Of a stretch of DNA of 64,000 nt, positions 10,512 to 21,900 are shown piece after piece; within the stretch, counting starts at the first letter, position 1; each line of letters opens with the position of its first letter. The DNA lies in NCBI GenBank assembly GCA_963921825.1, contig OY997589.1, positions 53,872,546 to 53,936,545 on the forward strand. Reading direction: 5' to 3'. The stretch comes from Erodium maritimum. Lineage: Eukaryota > Streptophyta > Magnoliopsida > Geraniales > Geraniaceae. Under the pieces are notes generated by a model. It did no database searches. It saw only the letters and a list, made by a program, of their open reading frames with translations, and was not told the origin of the DNA. The position numbers and the translations under genes were made by a program.

Positions 10512-13149
10512 TGTGAAACCCACTTCCTTTTAAAAGGGGATTAAAGTGCAAACTGAACTTGGGGGGGTTGCTTTTGCAAACAAGTAATTGGAAAAGAATT
10601 TTCAAAAAAAAAGGGAGTAAAGAGAGCTGTTGGACTGGGTTGAAAACTGGACCGGTACGGGCCCATTTGGCGAGCGAGTCAGGCCCGAGCGCGAGGCCCG
10701 ACCCAAGACGCGGTATAAAACCTGAACAAACCCTAGTTCAGGTACTGTTCACTGCCCCCAAATTCGCGAACTCTCCCCCTTCTCTCTCTGTCTCGTCTCG
10801 TCTTCGTGTACCAGACGTAGCAGCGCCGCCGTCTCACCTCTCCCCGACATCATCGCTGGACTTCCTCTCCTTCCCCAACCTCTTCTCCATCTCCTATTTC
10901 AAACCCGAGTACAAGCAACCCCGTTCTTCCCCTCTTCGTCTTCGATTCGTGACAGCGACGTCGACACCCAGCGCCGCCGTACCAGATCTGAGGGATTTCG
11001 ACGAAGGTGAGCTAAATCCTCACCGGATCTGTCTTTCCCGTCCTCTTCTTCGCCTGAATCGCAAGATTTAAGCTCGCTCGGGGGTCGGATGAGATCGGAG
11101 AGCGTCGCCGGAGCGCTCGAGTCCCAGATCTGGAACTCGCGTGCCGGCGAGCTTTCTAGCCGTCGATCCTGGCCGGAAGAGCTTGGGTCTTGCCCAACCA
11201 TCCCTCCCACCTTGTTCCCGAGCTCCCGACTCCCCTACCGCCGTCAGAACAGCCGATGGAGTCGCCGCCGGAACCCTAGCCCCGATCACCACCGTTCCCC
11301 ACTCTGACTGGACCAGAACGAGCCTTGGCTCGGGCCTGGAGCTTAGCTGGGCCGTGAGCCTGAACTAGATTTGGGCCTCGGGCATGGATCTGGTTCGGGC
11401 CTTGGCCCGGTCTGACTCTAGGTCTCGGGTCCGGACTCGGGTCTAGTCTGGGTCTGGGTCCGGGTTTGGATCGGGTCTGGACTTTGGTTGGGTCGGATCC
11501 GGGTCGACAGTTTTATTTAAATAATTATTTAATTATTTGGACTAAAATCTGGTTATTTTAAAGACGTTTTGACCTTCCGAGAACCTTGAACTTGAGATCT
11601 GATTGAGGCTTTTAAATTGTTTAAAACAGACTTGGATTTTGGGGACTTCGCCTTGGAAGACGGTGTTGGCCCGGTCGTCCACAGCTAGAAGACGCCGCCT
11701 TGTCACCACCTTGAGGTAGGGAAAGTATTGAACCCCTCCTTAATTGTGGACGAATAACTAGTATGCATGACTAGGGTTATTAATAATCGGAACGAACTAG
11801 TATGCATGACTAGGGTTATCAATAACCGGAACGTCTTAGTGACACATAGGTAAAACTGTTATATTATTAGTTTAATTGGACGAGTCTTGATAATACTGGG
11901 AAAGAACTTGTTTTGATATCCATTTGACTTGCTTGTACTTTCTGGGAAATTGCTGTGCTGATAGACGGGCCATGTCTAGGTCCTAGAGTTGCGTGCTGTG
12001 TGTTTACTCGCTGTGTGGGAGTCTAATTAACGTCATAATCGCTGTGTGAGAATCTAAATAATATCATAAACGTTGTGTAAATGTCTAAATAGAATTATCA
12101 TCGATTTTGCATGATGAGACTGTGTGGGCAAGCGTGTCATGTGTGACTATGTGAACCCGTGATTGTGAAATGACCGGGTGAGTGATAGACCGGGTGTATG
12201 CTAAGATAGTTCGGTTGTATTCGAGACCATCAAATGTTTGTGCTGTGTGCGGAATCCTGTTGTGTTTACGAGACGACGTAGCAGGGTGAATAACCATATC
12301 GAGGCCAAGGATGGCGTGATCAGATGACTCATAATCAGGGATGGGATTGATCGAGGAGTGTGCCGGTTTAATATTCACGTTGATTAGAGCCCTTCATCTG
12401 TGTGAGGAGGAAGATATCGTGACTGACGCTGTGTGTTCCGGTGCGATATAAGCGGTTGTGTGCAAATCGGTGGAGTTCCAGTTCGGTACATATGAGAGTC
12501 GCGCCCTTCATCTGTGTGAGGAGGAAGATATCGTGACTGACGCCGTGTGTCCCGGTGCGATATAATCGGCTGTGTGCAAATCGATGGAGTTGACTCCCGC
12601 AATTTACGACATCTGTGTGCGTTTCGTCCGGACCCTTCCCCGTTGTTTGTTGTGTGCCGTCCTATGGACTCTATGCGTGTTCTGCTGTGTGCCTTTCTCT
12701 CTGGTTTGTCTGTGTGTATTACAAGGAGTTTTATACTGTGTGGTTGGGCTAGTAAGGGTTTTGCCTAGAGACAACTTGTTGGGTCTTCTTCCTAGTTTAC
12801 CCTAATTACCGATTTACCGTGAGGTTAAAAGGTGTGTTTGGAGTCCTTTTACTTTTCCTACTGAGCGTAAGCTCATCCCTCCTGTCGTTGTGGTGTTTCA
12901 GGTGTTGAGCGGGAGCAGTATTAACCGGACTCTCGGAGCTTGGGAGCTGCTGAGGGTTTAGCTAGGTTTAGAGACGTACACCTTTTTCGTTTATGTTGGA
13001 CTGTGTATTTTACTAGTTGAGCTGTGACTCTTTATCGTTTGGAAGTTTTACATCCTTTTTGGAACTTTATTTATCTTTATTCGTTTTGTTTCACTGTAAA
13101 TCTCTTGTCGCGTCTCGAATTCGGTCAAAACCGGATTTGGGGCGTGACA
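10512..13149 (+). repeat. 3' LTR of gag-only element
   Basis: 2638 bp, TGTGAAA...CGTGACA, near-identical to 4834-7497, with scattered substitutions and a few short length differences. TATA box at 10714. Directly followed by the GGTTT duplication. Confidence 0.92.
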
Positions 13150-13310
13150 GGTTTACTTAACCTACGACACCACCAAGTGTCACATGCAGTTCTATTATTC
13201 GACATGTTTACTTAACCTACGACACCACCAAGTGTCAGATGCAGTTCTATTATTCGACATGTTCACTCAACCTACGACACCACCAATTGTCACATGCATT
13301 TCTACTGATA
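13150..13310. repeat. 55-bp tandem array, right part
   Basis: Starts with the GGTTT duplication and carries about three more 55-bp units of the array at 4510-4833. At about 13305-13356 the minus strand then reads GAAAGTTATCAG preceded by CTAGG and GAGGTAGGGAAAAGTAG, the LTR landmark also found at 44939 and 59988. Confidence 0.85.
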
Positions 13311-14701
13311 ACTTTCCCTAGTCAAGGCCGACATCCAGCTACTTTTCCCTACCTCGTAACGCTTTCCAAACGTCCACGCTCAAGCTCCGGCAATGCTCAC
13401 CGTCACCCACTTTTTAAATATGCAGGCAAAACCGAATTTAATGAACTTAATGCCCAAACGTCAGCCCGACAATGTCGATCTCTCCCAAGCTTCCCAATTA
13501 CTCGACATTGTCAACAATAGGCCCGGAAAGGCCTTATTCGCCCGGCTCGGCAAATCTGCCCTGGATTGGAAAAAGACCTTCCGGGGCTCCGAAAATTCCC
13601 GTTTTCGTTTCTACGATCCTAAAATAATTCAATTGTTCCAACGCAATCGACGAGATCAATTTCCGACGTCCGAGCGATTTAATTCGCGTTTAAAGTTTTT
13701 AAACCCGATAATTCCAATTTTCCCAATTTAATTCCATAATTTTATACGGGTTTTAAGTTATCGACTCGGGGATCGTCCAAGACCACCTGAACACGAAAAA
13801 CTCGACACCCGAACACGTGGGCCCCACCCGGCCACACCGGCGAACGCTCATTTTCGCCCCAAAATGTTCCTAACGACCTCTAAACCTCAACCGTTCATCA
13901 TTTAATCAATTCTAAACGAACACTTAGAAATCAAACACGTCGAAACGAGGAAAATTCGGGTTCTTACCGTAGGTAACGATGAGGGGATGACGATTATGCA
14001 AAGAAAAACACGATCCAACGGCCGTATCGTCGACAATCGTCAAAATTCCAACACTTTCTCTCTTTTTTTCTCTCTTCTCTTCTCTCTCTTCTTTCTCTCT
14101 CTACTTCTCTCCTCTTTTTTTTTTATTTTTCCGTGTACCCTCTCCACCTTTCCTTTTTATTTGTTTTAAAAATCAAACCCAAGCACAAACACTAAACTAC
14201 CCCTCTCCCTTCCTTTGTTTTTAAATTAAAGCTAAGGGTACCAAAGACCTTTCACCTCCACTCCACCCCTTTTTTGACAATAGTCATGTACGTCCCCTTG
14301 ATTAGAAAAATATCTATTTTTCAATCAGATTCGCGAAATTCGGCCGTTTCGGGCCCCGCCCTGACCCATTTTCCAAGAAATTACAAAATTTCGCGTGCTA
14401 CGAGGAAACGGCACAACTAAGACCATCATAGCGACGGATAAGCTTTTTGGAGCCAAAACGGGCCTCGAACGGACCAAAACGTCGCTCGGTTGACTTTTTT
14501 TGGCAAAAGTCAACTTTTCCCAAATTGGTCAAAAAGTTGCTCTGAGTCACTCAGAACTCACTTTGGTCGATATCGGGGTCAACTTAAGTCCGATATGACC
14601 CTCGGGGTCAATTTTAGGTTCATTTAGGTGTTTGTCCCAAAATTTTAAATTTTTCCGTTTTTTCGCCGATTGACCGGCGTTGACCAAGAGCGGTCCTTAC
14701 A

Positions 14702-15089
14702 CATTGTATGGCCCTGCACTTGAGGTAGTCTCTTATCTTGAATATTGGCTTGAATGTCAACTAGAAGCAGTAGAAGAGGAGCCATGGTTAATGAACGATT
14801 TCGGTGCTATTAGTTTCAGTTGGGTGTTCAACCTAGGCCTCTTTGTATTTTATCCCCTTTTATTTCTTTTCAATTCTTACCACTACTGTGTTGAACCAGC
14901 AATTTGCAGTGTTTATAAGAAAATATATGTTAAGCCTGACAAGTAAATGACCATGTTAAGTAAGATGGTGATTGATATCTATAGGTGAATGCATGACCTA
15001 AGGATAATAAACACGAGCCTACTGGGGGCTACAAAGCTGTTGATGTTGAGATTTTAAACACATTTCAGTTGCTAACAGCCAAGCTTATT
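14702..15089 (+). other. Host-like segment, possible exon
   Basis: This sits between the LTR end (14701; flanking CATTG would be its target duplication) and LINE A. A plus-strand frame from about 14704 to 14946 reads YGPALEVVSYLEYWLECQ and continues to EEEPWLMNDFGA. The acidic, non-repetitive composition looks like host coding sequence, but there is no start and I do not recognise the family. It ends in TAA at 14944-14946. The last 12 bases are the target duplication of LINE A. Confidence 0.3.
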
Positions 15090-17632
15090 CTATTTTTTTT
15101 TTGATCAGCAATTTTAGAATTTATTAAAAACCAAGTTTTCGAAAAGAAAACCAAAGTCAAGGGATTGTCCCTCCAAAATCAATTACAATTTCCCACCCAA
15201 CATAACCACTGTCGGTTACTTGCTTGTAAAGCTACCCAACTAACATTTGAAAATAAGAAACTTGCACCCCAAGCTATGTCAAAACCAAAGACAAAAACCC
15301 AAATAATGCCTCTAAACCCCCATTCCATAACTCTGATGCAATGATCTTTGGCCATTTAGCACCCTTGACAGTACCCATGTTATAACTTGAGGAAGGATGA
15401 CCAAACTTGTAACATTGCCAGACCCTCCCAATGATTCAAAACCCAGAATTGCCCCCAAATTAACCCATAGTATTCTACCCTTTCCCAAACTGATGTAAAT
15501 GCACAAACATGAGCCTATCCTTGAGTCACCAGCAGCATCTCAAAAAAGTGTGCATACCATAACCATCCAACCACAACTGCATCAGGTATCCTTCCAAATA
15601 TCAGCCAGAACTGCAGTAAAACAACTTGTGAGACCAGAAATGAGCCATTCCCCATTTTGCAGACTTTAACAGTCAAAAACCCATTTGCATCAATGATGAA
15701 GCCCAACTCCTCCCTAGACTTCAAATGTTGGGAAAAGACACAGCAGCTACAACCTGCAAAGAAAACACCCTAAAGAGATCTAACACAGACAATACCCTCA
15801 CCTAAAACCTATAACCCCACTCATGTGATAAAAAGGGAAAAAGAAAGGCCAAAGCAAGAGGCCAAGAACCCCCACTCCAAAATGCAGAATAGAACACCCC
15901 AATGACCCTCAAACTAACCTTACCAGCCTATAACTCACCCCAAACCTTCCCAAACCAAGTCCCTTCCCCCAACCCAAATATAGAGAACCAACCAGCACAA
16001 TAGGAAAAGGCCATAGGTGACCAATTAATGCAGCACCTCAGGCCTGAGAATCATCCCAACAGAAGATTTAGTCTTCTTTAGTATGCAACTTGCTGGATTA
16101 TTTATCCACTCCAAAAAAGAGAAAAAAGCTATTCTCTTAGAGAAGGCCCAAATCAACTGGTAGACATCATTTTGAATCTGTTGAACCACTTGTTCAGGAC
16201 TGAATAATATTTGATTGAAGACCATGTTATTTCTGCACAACCAAATTCTCCACAAAGTGTAGAAAATTACAAATCTCCATGATGATTGAGAAGAAAAGGA
16301 TCCAAGAGACTTCCAAGATATGAACCAGAGTTTGATATCTTCTGGACAAGCTGTTTTGACCCCCCACCAATCCAAGATCAAGGTCCATATGGACCAGGAT
16401 ATACAACATCCAAGGAACAGATGATTTAGCTCCTCAGGTTCCTCATTGCAGAGAGGACACCATATGTTAGTGGAAAAAATTCCTCTGCTGAGAAGGAAGC
16501 ACTTGGTAGGCACTGCTTGTAAACACAAAAGCCAAACAAAAGCAGCTATTTTTGGGGGTAATTTAGGTTCCCATAATAGAGCTGGCCAGATGAGATCTTC
16601 CTCAGAAGCATTGAGTAGATAGTGATACATCCTGTGAACTGAAAATCCTTTGTTGTCCACCACCCAATCCACCTTGTCCTCCTCAGTATTTAAAGGAGGC
16701 AGAGCATTTAATTTGTCACATAGGATGAGGAAAGTATCTTCCTCCCACCCTCTTAGTTCCCTTCTGAAAATTAATACCCAATCCCCTTCCAGACACACTT
16801 GAGACACCCTAGCCTTCTTTTGATAACTGAGATGATATAGTCTCTGAAACAAAGTTTTAAGTGGAACATCAGTCACCCAAAGATCCTCCCAAAATAGCAC
16901 TGATCTCCCAGAGTTGATAGTCCATTGAAGTCCCACAGCCCCAAATGCAGCTGCAAATCTTGGATATTCTAAAATAGAGCCCACATGTCTCAAAAAACTC
17001 TGATCAGTTCCAAGCAGAAATTTTGATAAATCCCAAGCTGAAGGATCCCAACCATATTTAGAACAAAGTAGTGCTTTCCATAGTGAATCATGTTCAAGTG
17101 CAAACCTCCACCACCACTTGGCCAGTAATGCCATGTTCATAACCTCCAATTTCAAAATCCCAAGTCCACCAGCACTCTTAGGCTTGTAGATGTTCTCCCA
17201 CCTTACTTTATGCAGTGATTTTTTGTTCAATTTTCCACTCCACAGAAACTGTTTTTGCCATTTCTCCATTTCCTTTATAACACCTTTAGGAGCCTTATAC
17301 AAGGACATATAATAAAATGGGAGAGAACTGAGTGAGGATTTGATGAGAGTAATTCTCCCACCCAAAGATTTGTTCTTGGCTTGCCAAAGATTCAGATTGT
17401 TTTTGAATTTGTTGATCACAGGCTCCCAAGTTTTTGCTCTTCTAGGATTAGCCCCTAACTTGAAACCCAAGTAATCAAAAGGCAATTGCATTGAGAAGCA
17501 TCCTAAAATGTCAGTTACCTCTTCAGTTCTCATGACACAAGGATTCATCAGTAGAACTTTGGACTTATTGAAATTTATCTTCAATCCAGTTGCTGATTGA
17601 AGGCACTTGAGAGTGTGCTTCAAGTTAATTGC
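15090..17632 (-). mobile_element. LINE A, L1-type, 5'-truncated
   Basis: A minus-strand L1-like insertion flanked by GCCAAGCTTATT (15078-15089 and 17633-17644), a perfect 12-bp target duplication. The 3' end reads TTGCTGATCA followed by an A run (T run at 15093-15101 on the plus strand), then a 3' UTR of about 0.9 kb (15100-16024) and the C-terminal part of ORF2. Truncation falls inside the RT domain, the usual result of incomplete target-primed reverse transcription. Its 3' end (TTCGAAAACTTGGTTT) and ORF2 sequence group it with the LINE at 36256-43013. Confidence 0.93.
16025..17632 (-). CDS. LINE A ORF2, C-terminal part (RT thumb, zf-RVT)
   Basis: The frame is open without a stop from the truncation point to a normal end, about 535 codons. 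It starts within RT (AINLKHTLKCLQSATGLKI), continues through the conserved region with GGRITLIKSSLSSLPFYYMS and ALLAKWWWRFALE, and ends with the zinc-binding zf-RVT module (IWCPLCNEEPEELNHLFLGC) and an IWLCRNN motif. The endonuclease and RT catalytic FADD motif are absent through 5' truncation, so it is dead. Codons upstream of 17632 in the same frame belong to flanking host DNA. The uninterrupted frame suggests a fairly recent insertion. Confidence 0.9.
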   Translation of the reverse strand, partial: AINLKHTLKCLQSATGLKINFNKSKVLLMNPCVMRTEEVTDILGCFSMQLPFDYLGFKLGANPRRAKTWEPVINKFKNNLNLWQAKNKSLGGRITLIKSSLSSLPFYYMSLYKAPKGVIKEMEKWQKQFLWSGKLNKKSLHKVRWENIYKPKSAGGLGILKLEVMNMALLAKWWWRFALEHDSLWKALLCSKYGWDPSAWDLSKFLLGTDQSFLRHVGSILEYPRFAAAFGAVGLQWTINSGRSVLFWEDLWVTDVPLKTLFQRLYHLSYQKKARVSQVCLEGDWVLIFRRELRGWEEDTFLILCDKLNALPPLNTEEDKVDWVVDNKGFSVHRMYHYLLNASEEDLIWPALLWEPKLPPKIAAFVWLLCLQAVPTKCFLLSRGIFSTNIWCPLCNEEPEELNHLFLGCCISWSIWTLILDWWGVKTACPEDIKLWFISWKSLGSFSSQSSWRFVIFYTLWRIWLCRNNMVFNQILFSPEQVVQQIQNDVYQLIWAFSKRIAFFSFLEWINNPASCILKKTKSSVGMILRPEVLH

Positions 17633-17644
17633 GCCAAGCTTATT

Positions 17645-18052
17645 GTATACTTTGTAAATTTTATAGTCTAATATATAACCAACGTGACAGTGTTTCGTCA
17701 TAAATTTAGTAAACTATCGAAATTATTTCTTTTTTTCATTTTTTTTGTGGTCGGGCAATGCTTTCGGTGTATGATTTTATTGTGGCTTTGAGGAAATGGT
17801 TACGATTCTGCACTTGGAGAGTGTGAAAAGCTTGGTGGAGATTGAAGCCAATCAGTACAGGAGATTGGCCGAGAAAAAGAAAATGTATGATCACGAAGTG
17901 ATTTAGTCCCGGAGATGGATCATAATGAAGCATGAATTTGAAGGTAGCTTATCGGATCATAGGCCTGGTTCGTGTAGGATGAAAATAAAGCAGTGCAGAG
18001 AAGGTCAGTGCAATCATGAAATGGATATGGATCTTACTAAAGAAGATGATTC
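17645..18052 (+). pseudogene. Decayed host coding sequence, left of LINE B
   Basis: A plus-strand frame from about 17775 reads EEMVTILHLESVKSLVEIEA and continues through QYRRLAEKKKMYDHEVI, then a TAG at about 17905, then on in the same frame through KIKQCREGQCNHEMDMDLTK. LINE B interrupts it, and the frame resumes at 25553 as TCLFDPLLG. Composition (charged, Asp/Glu/Lys-rich, non-repetitive) suggests a real exon from an old host gene. I do not recognise the family. The in-frame stop, the likely frame change near 25581 and the LINE insertion make it a pseudogene if coding at all. Confidence 0.4.
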
Positions 18053-18070
18053 TAAAACATGCCTTTTTTT

Positions 18071-18998
18071 TAATCAGCAAGACATATATTAGATTGAAAC
18101 TTCTTTAGAGGATAAAAAGGAGTACAAGGGCGAGCCATCTAAGGATCAAGCCATAAAAACCGCAAAAAGGAACAAAAGGGTAGTAAAGTGCCAAATTCGA
18201 AACCCAGAGCTTTGAGAAATCTGAGAGCCCTGATGACAAAGATACAATGAAAAGAGAGGCTCAAGAAGTTTGAGGAGCCAAGGAGAGTGAGAGATGATGA
18301 AATCTGAGACCCTCACAAAGTGATGTGTGTAGATGTTTACTTGAGGGTGTAGTTTTGCCACCCAAACGTGCTATGATGCTAAAACTAGTGATGCTTGATG
18401 GTTGATCTGCAATGTTGAAAATGATAATTGTTGTGGCACCATGGTAATTGCTGGCACCATGGGATGGAGATGCAGAGGGATTTGGATGGATTATGCAGAG
18501 CCATTGTGCATAACTACACATTAAGACCCTCTAATAATAATGTAATGATCTGTGCTGAAGTTGAGAGCTGTGGATGAATGTTGAGGATATCCAAGTGTTG
18601 AAGCTGAAGGCTGCAACATACTGCAAAGGATGATGAGAGTAACATGGTTGCCTTGTGTTGAGGCACAAAATCCTTATGCAGGGAGGATGAAGGCAGGCCA
18701 AGATGAATAAGAACAGCAAGGAACCAAAGAAACCTGCACAAAGAGAAGGGCAGGAGAACAAAAACACTCAAGCCTAAGATGAAAGCTACCCTCACACCAA
18801 GCACCTAAAAGGATCCTAGCCACCCTCACAGGAGTAAATAAAACCCAACCAACAGACCAAGGGACAACCTCACCAACTCACAACACTCACCAAAACCACC
18901 CAAACCCTTCCCAGAACCCAACCCCAAACCAACAAGAACCAAGTCACCAAACTTCAGGGAGGAGCAGCAATCCTAGGCTTCAAGAATTTCCAATCAAG
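18071..18998 (-). other. 3' UTR of LINE B
   Basis: About 0.93 kb between the ORF2 stop and the A-rich tail. Short minus-strand frames of 71-96 codons here are not conserved with LINE A or the LINE at 36256 and are not called. The 3' terminal 80 bases resemble LINE D rather than LINE A. Confidence 0.8.
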
Positions 18999-21900
18999 TC
19001 AAGCTTTAGGATCTGATTTCCATCCAGATAGAGTGAAGAATTTTCCAGTTTTTTGAAAGGTAGACCACTCCCAGGAGTAAGATTGTTGCACAATTTTTTG
19101 GAAGATTTCAGTAGCAGAGATATTGGTATTATTGAAAAGGTTGTCATTCCTAGCCAACCAGATTTGCCATAGAGTTAATGGGAAAAGCTTGATCCAGTTC
19201 TTTTTGTACCTTCTCTTCTGCAGATAACTCCACTGCAATAACCAATCTTTGACTAAGCCTGGAATGATGAGAATAGTTCCCCACCAAATAGACGGCAGAC
19301 ACCAAACTTGCCAAGCTCTAGGACAATGTAGTAAGACATGGCTTCCATCTTCAAGATCCCACTAACAAATGGGACAAACCAACTCTTGTAGAGAAAGAGT
19401 TAACCCTCTAGCTTCTAGGAAACACTTAGAGGGGATAGCTTCATGGCATGCCAGCCAAGTAAATGCTGTGATCTTTGAGGGAATACCAGGCAGCCAAAGC
19501 AAATTGCTCCATAATGCAGTTGTAACAGATTGAGTGCCTTGCTGCTGAAGCAAAGAATAGAGTTTTTTAACAGTAAAGCCATTAGGATCCCAATGCCAAA
19601 CAAGAACATCTTCAAGGGGGCTGAGTGTTATTCCCAATAGGATGGAGGAGAATGTAGCCCAGTCTGATTCAGCTCTTCCCCTAGGAACTCTGCAAAAATC
19701 AAGGTCCCAAGTGACTCCATCCCAAGCTTCAGCCACCAACATATTTTTGGACTGAGATAGAACATATAATCTAGGGAAGAGATGTTTAAAAGATGTGTCC
19801 CCCCACCAAATGTCCTTCCAGAAGAAAGTTCTTTCTCCATTGCCAACTTTCCAATGAAGCCCTTTATTTCCAAAGATGATTTCAAACCTTGGATCATTAG
19901 CCAGATCAAGGATGTATGAAATAAAGCTAGATGATCCAATTTCATTGTAGTTTGAAAGATCCCATTCATGGGTACCCCAACCAAATTTTGCACAAATGAT
20001 TTGCTTCCAAAGAGCATTTTTCTCTAGAGCAAACCTCCACCACCATTTTGCTAAGAGGGCTATGTTCATGGAGGATAATTTTCTAATCCCCATACCTCCT
20101 TCTTTCTTGGATTTGCAGACCTTACCCCAATTTACCTTGCAGCAGCCCTTGCCAGTAGCCTTCCCATGCCATAAAAATTGTCTTTGCCAGCTTTCCATCT
20201 TATTTAATACCCCCTTTGGGGCTTTGAGTATTGAGAAAAAATAAAGGGGCAATGCACTCAGTGTTGATTTGATTAGAGTTATCCTACCCCTTAATGAGAG
20301 GAATTTAGTTTGCCATAAACCAAGTGCTTGTTTGAATTTTTGGACTATTGGAGTCCAAGTATTCAGCCTTCTTGTATTAGCACCAAGAGGGAACCCCAAG
20401 TATAACATAGGCAGGGTTGAGGATGGACAGTGGATAATGGAGGATATGATCAGCTCTTCCCATTCTGAGAGATTCAAGGGAATGATTTGTGACTTTCCAT
20501 AATTTACAGCTAATCCACTGGCTGAGAAAAACAGTTCTAAGGCATATTTGAGACATCTCACATGCTCAGGTATGGCCTTGAGAAATAAAATTGAGTCATC
20601 TGCAAATTGTAGATGAGATATGCTTGGGCCATTTGGAAATGGTTGGATCCCTTGGAAGAGATTGTTCCTGACACTTGCTTTCATAATTTGGTTCAAACCT
20701 TCAGCAACCAATACAAAGAGAAGGGGAGAGAGTGCACAGCCTTGTCTGAGGCCTCTTGAAATTTGGAAATCTTTGGATGGAGATCCATTTATTAGCACTG
20801 AGACTGAGGCCTTAAAGCAAGACAACATCCAGTTCTTCCAAGTAGTTTCAAAACCCATTTTGGTTAGGATGTGCAAGATATAGCTCCAGCTCACACTGTC
20901 AAAGGCTTTATGGAAGTCTGCTTTGAAAACGAAGGCTTTTGTTTTTGAATTTTTGATGGAATCAACCACTTCTGAGGCTATTAAAATGCCATAAATAATT
21001 TGTCTTTCAGCTATAAATCCAGTTTGTTCATCCCCAACCAGGTTATGAATGACTAACTTGAGTCTGCAAGAGAGGAGCTTTGATAATATTTTATATGGGC
21101 CACCCATTAGGCTTATTGGTCTATAATCAGCAAAGGTTAGAGGGGCGCGACCTTTTGGGATTAATGTCAAGAATGAAGAGTTGATACCTTTTCCAAGCTG
21201 ACCAGTGGTATGAAATTGCTGGAGAAAATTCAATAGATCAACCTTGATAATATTCCAAGTCACTTGAAAAAAGTTGAGAGAAAAACCATCTGGACCTGGA
21301 GCTTTGTCTCCATTACAGGCCAAGATAGCTTGAAGAACTTCCTCTTCCAGAAAAGGCCTCTCTAACCAGACCCTTTCTTGGGCTGTAATTGAATTGAATG
21401 GCAGATCTTGGAGCTCAATAAATTCTGAGTTGACACTTTGGAAACTACACTTGTAATGTTCTGCAGCAGCTGATTTTATAAGGCTTGGATCAGTTAGTGT
21501 AACCCCATTGACCTCTATGGAAGTGATTTTTTTCTTGACCCCAGTGTTGTTTGCAATTTTATGAAAATAACTGGATCCCTTATCCCCATCATCAAACCAT
21601 CTTTTCCTTGCTTTCTGACTCCACAGTTTTGCTAGCAACTTATACTTTTTGATTAGTTCTGCCTTGAAAGCTCCTCTGGCTGAACTCTCCTGATCAGATA
21701 GTGGCCTTGTTTCTAATAGGATGTCTAACACATTGATATTTGAAGTAAGCTGATCAATTTGAGCATCTAAATTTCCAAAGACTTGCCTGCTCCATTGCTT
21801 AAGGCCTGATCTTAATAACTTGAGCTTCATCCATAGAACATATTGAGGGGAACCGGCCACTGAATAGCTTTGCCAGAAGGTTGCTACTGCTGGAAGGAGT

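Larger units (their letters stand above)
4834..13149 (+). mobile_element. Gag-only Ty3/gypsy (Tekay-like) element, non-autonomous
   Basis: Complete insertion with LTRs at 4834-7497 and 10512-13149, a Met-tRNA primer site at 7501-7512, a leader, a gag region at 8361-9783, about 0.7 kb of non-coding DNA, and a polypurine tract ending at 10511. Flanking GGTTT copies (4829-4833 and 13150-13154) are the 5-bp target duplication. No protease, RT, RNase H or integrase sequence is visible in the 3.0-kb interior. The LTRs differ by roughly 2% by eye, which at 1.3e-8 substitutions per site per year suggests under about 1 million years. The gag is broken in several places, so movement probably relied on proteins from a relative. 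Ends and leader landmarks resemble the pol-bearing element at 33748-53128. Confidence 0.9.
118..14701 (-). mobile_element. Ty3/gypsy Tekay-like retrotransposon, decayed, with nested insertion
   Basis: Minus-strand chromovirus-type LTR element. Its 5' LTR begins at 14701 with TGTAAGGACC and ends at 2611 with GGGCGTGACA read on the minus strand, followed by a Met-tRNA primer site at 2596-2607. Gag and pol remnants run from about 1914 down to 118. The 3' LTR is not in the window. A younger plus-strand element (4834-13149) sits inside the 5' LTR. Without that insert the LTR is about 3.77 kb, long even for this group. The element is broken, with about ten or more breaks in its coding part, so it is an old fossil, older than the element nested in it. 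The Tekay/Del assignment rests on the integrase and RT motifs and on resemblance to the element at 46376-52154; lineage confidence is moderate. Confidence 0.85.
2611..14701 (-). repeat. 5' LTR of first Tekay-like element, split by insertion
   Basis: The LTR runs TGTAAGG...GTGACA on the minus strand and occupies 14701-13155 plus 4833-2611, about 3.77 kb once the 8.3-kb insert is removed. On the minus strand it carries a donor-like CTACG/GTAAGAACC near 13966, the landmark GAGGTAGGGAAAAG near 13355, a 55-bp tandem array, a 60-bp array, an array of about 30 bp, a GGTGAGC hairpin near 2900 and an acceptor-like TTTTCCTGCAG near 2870. These match the same landmarks in the LTRs at 33748-46375 and 58320-61564. 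Confidence 0.8.

Noticed and set aside
18261-18804. Minus-strand frames of 71-96 codons
   Set aside because: They lie in the 3' UTR of LINE B and have no counterpart in the 3' UTRs of the other LINE copies.
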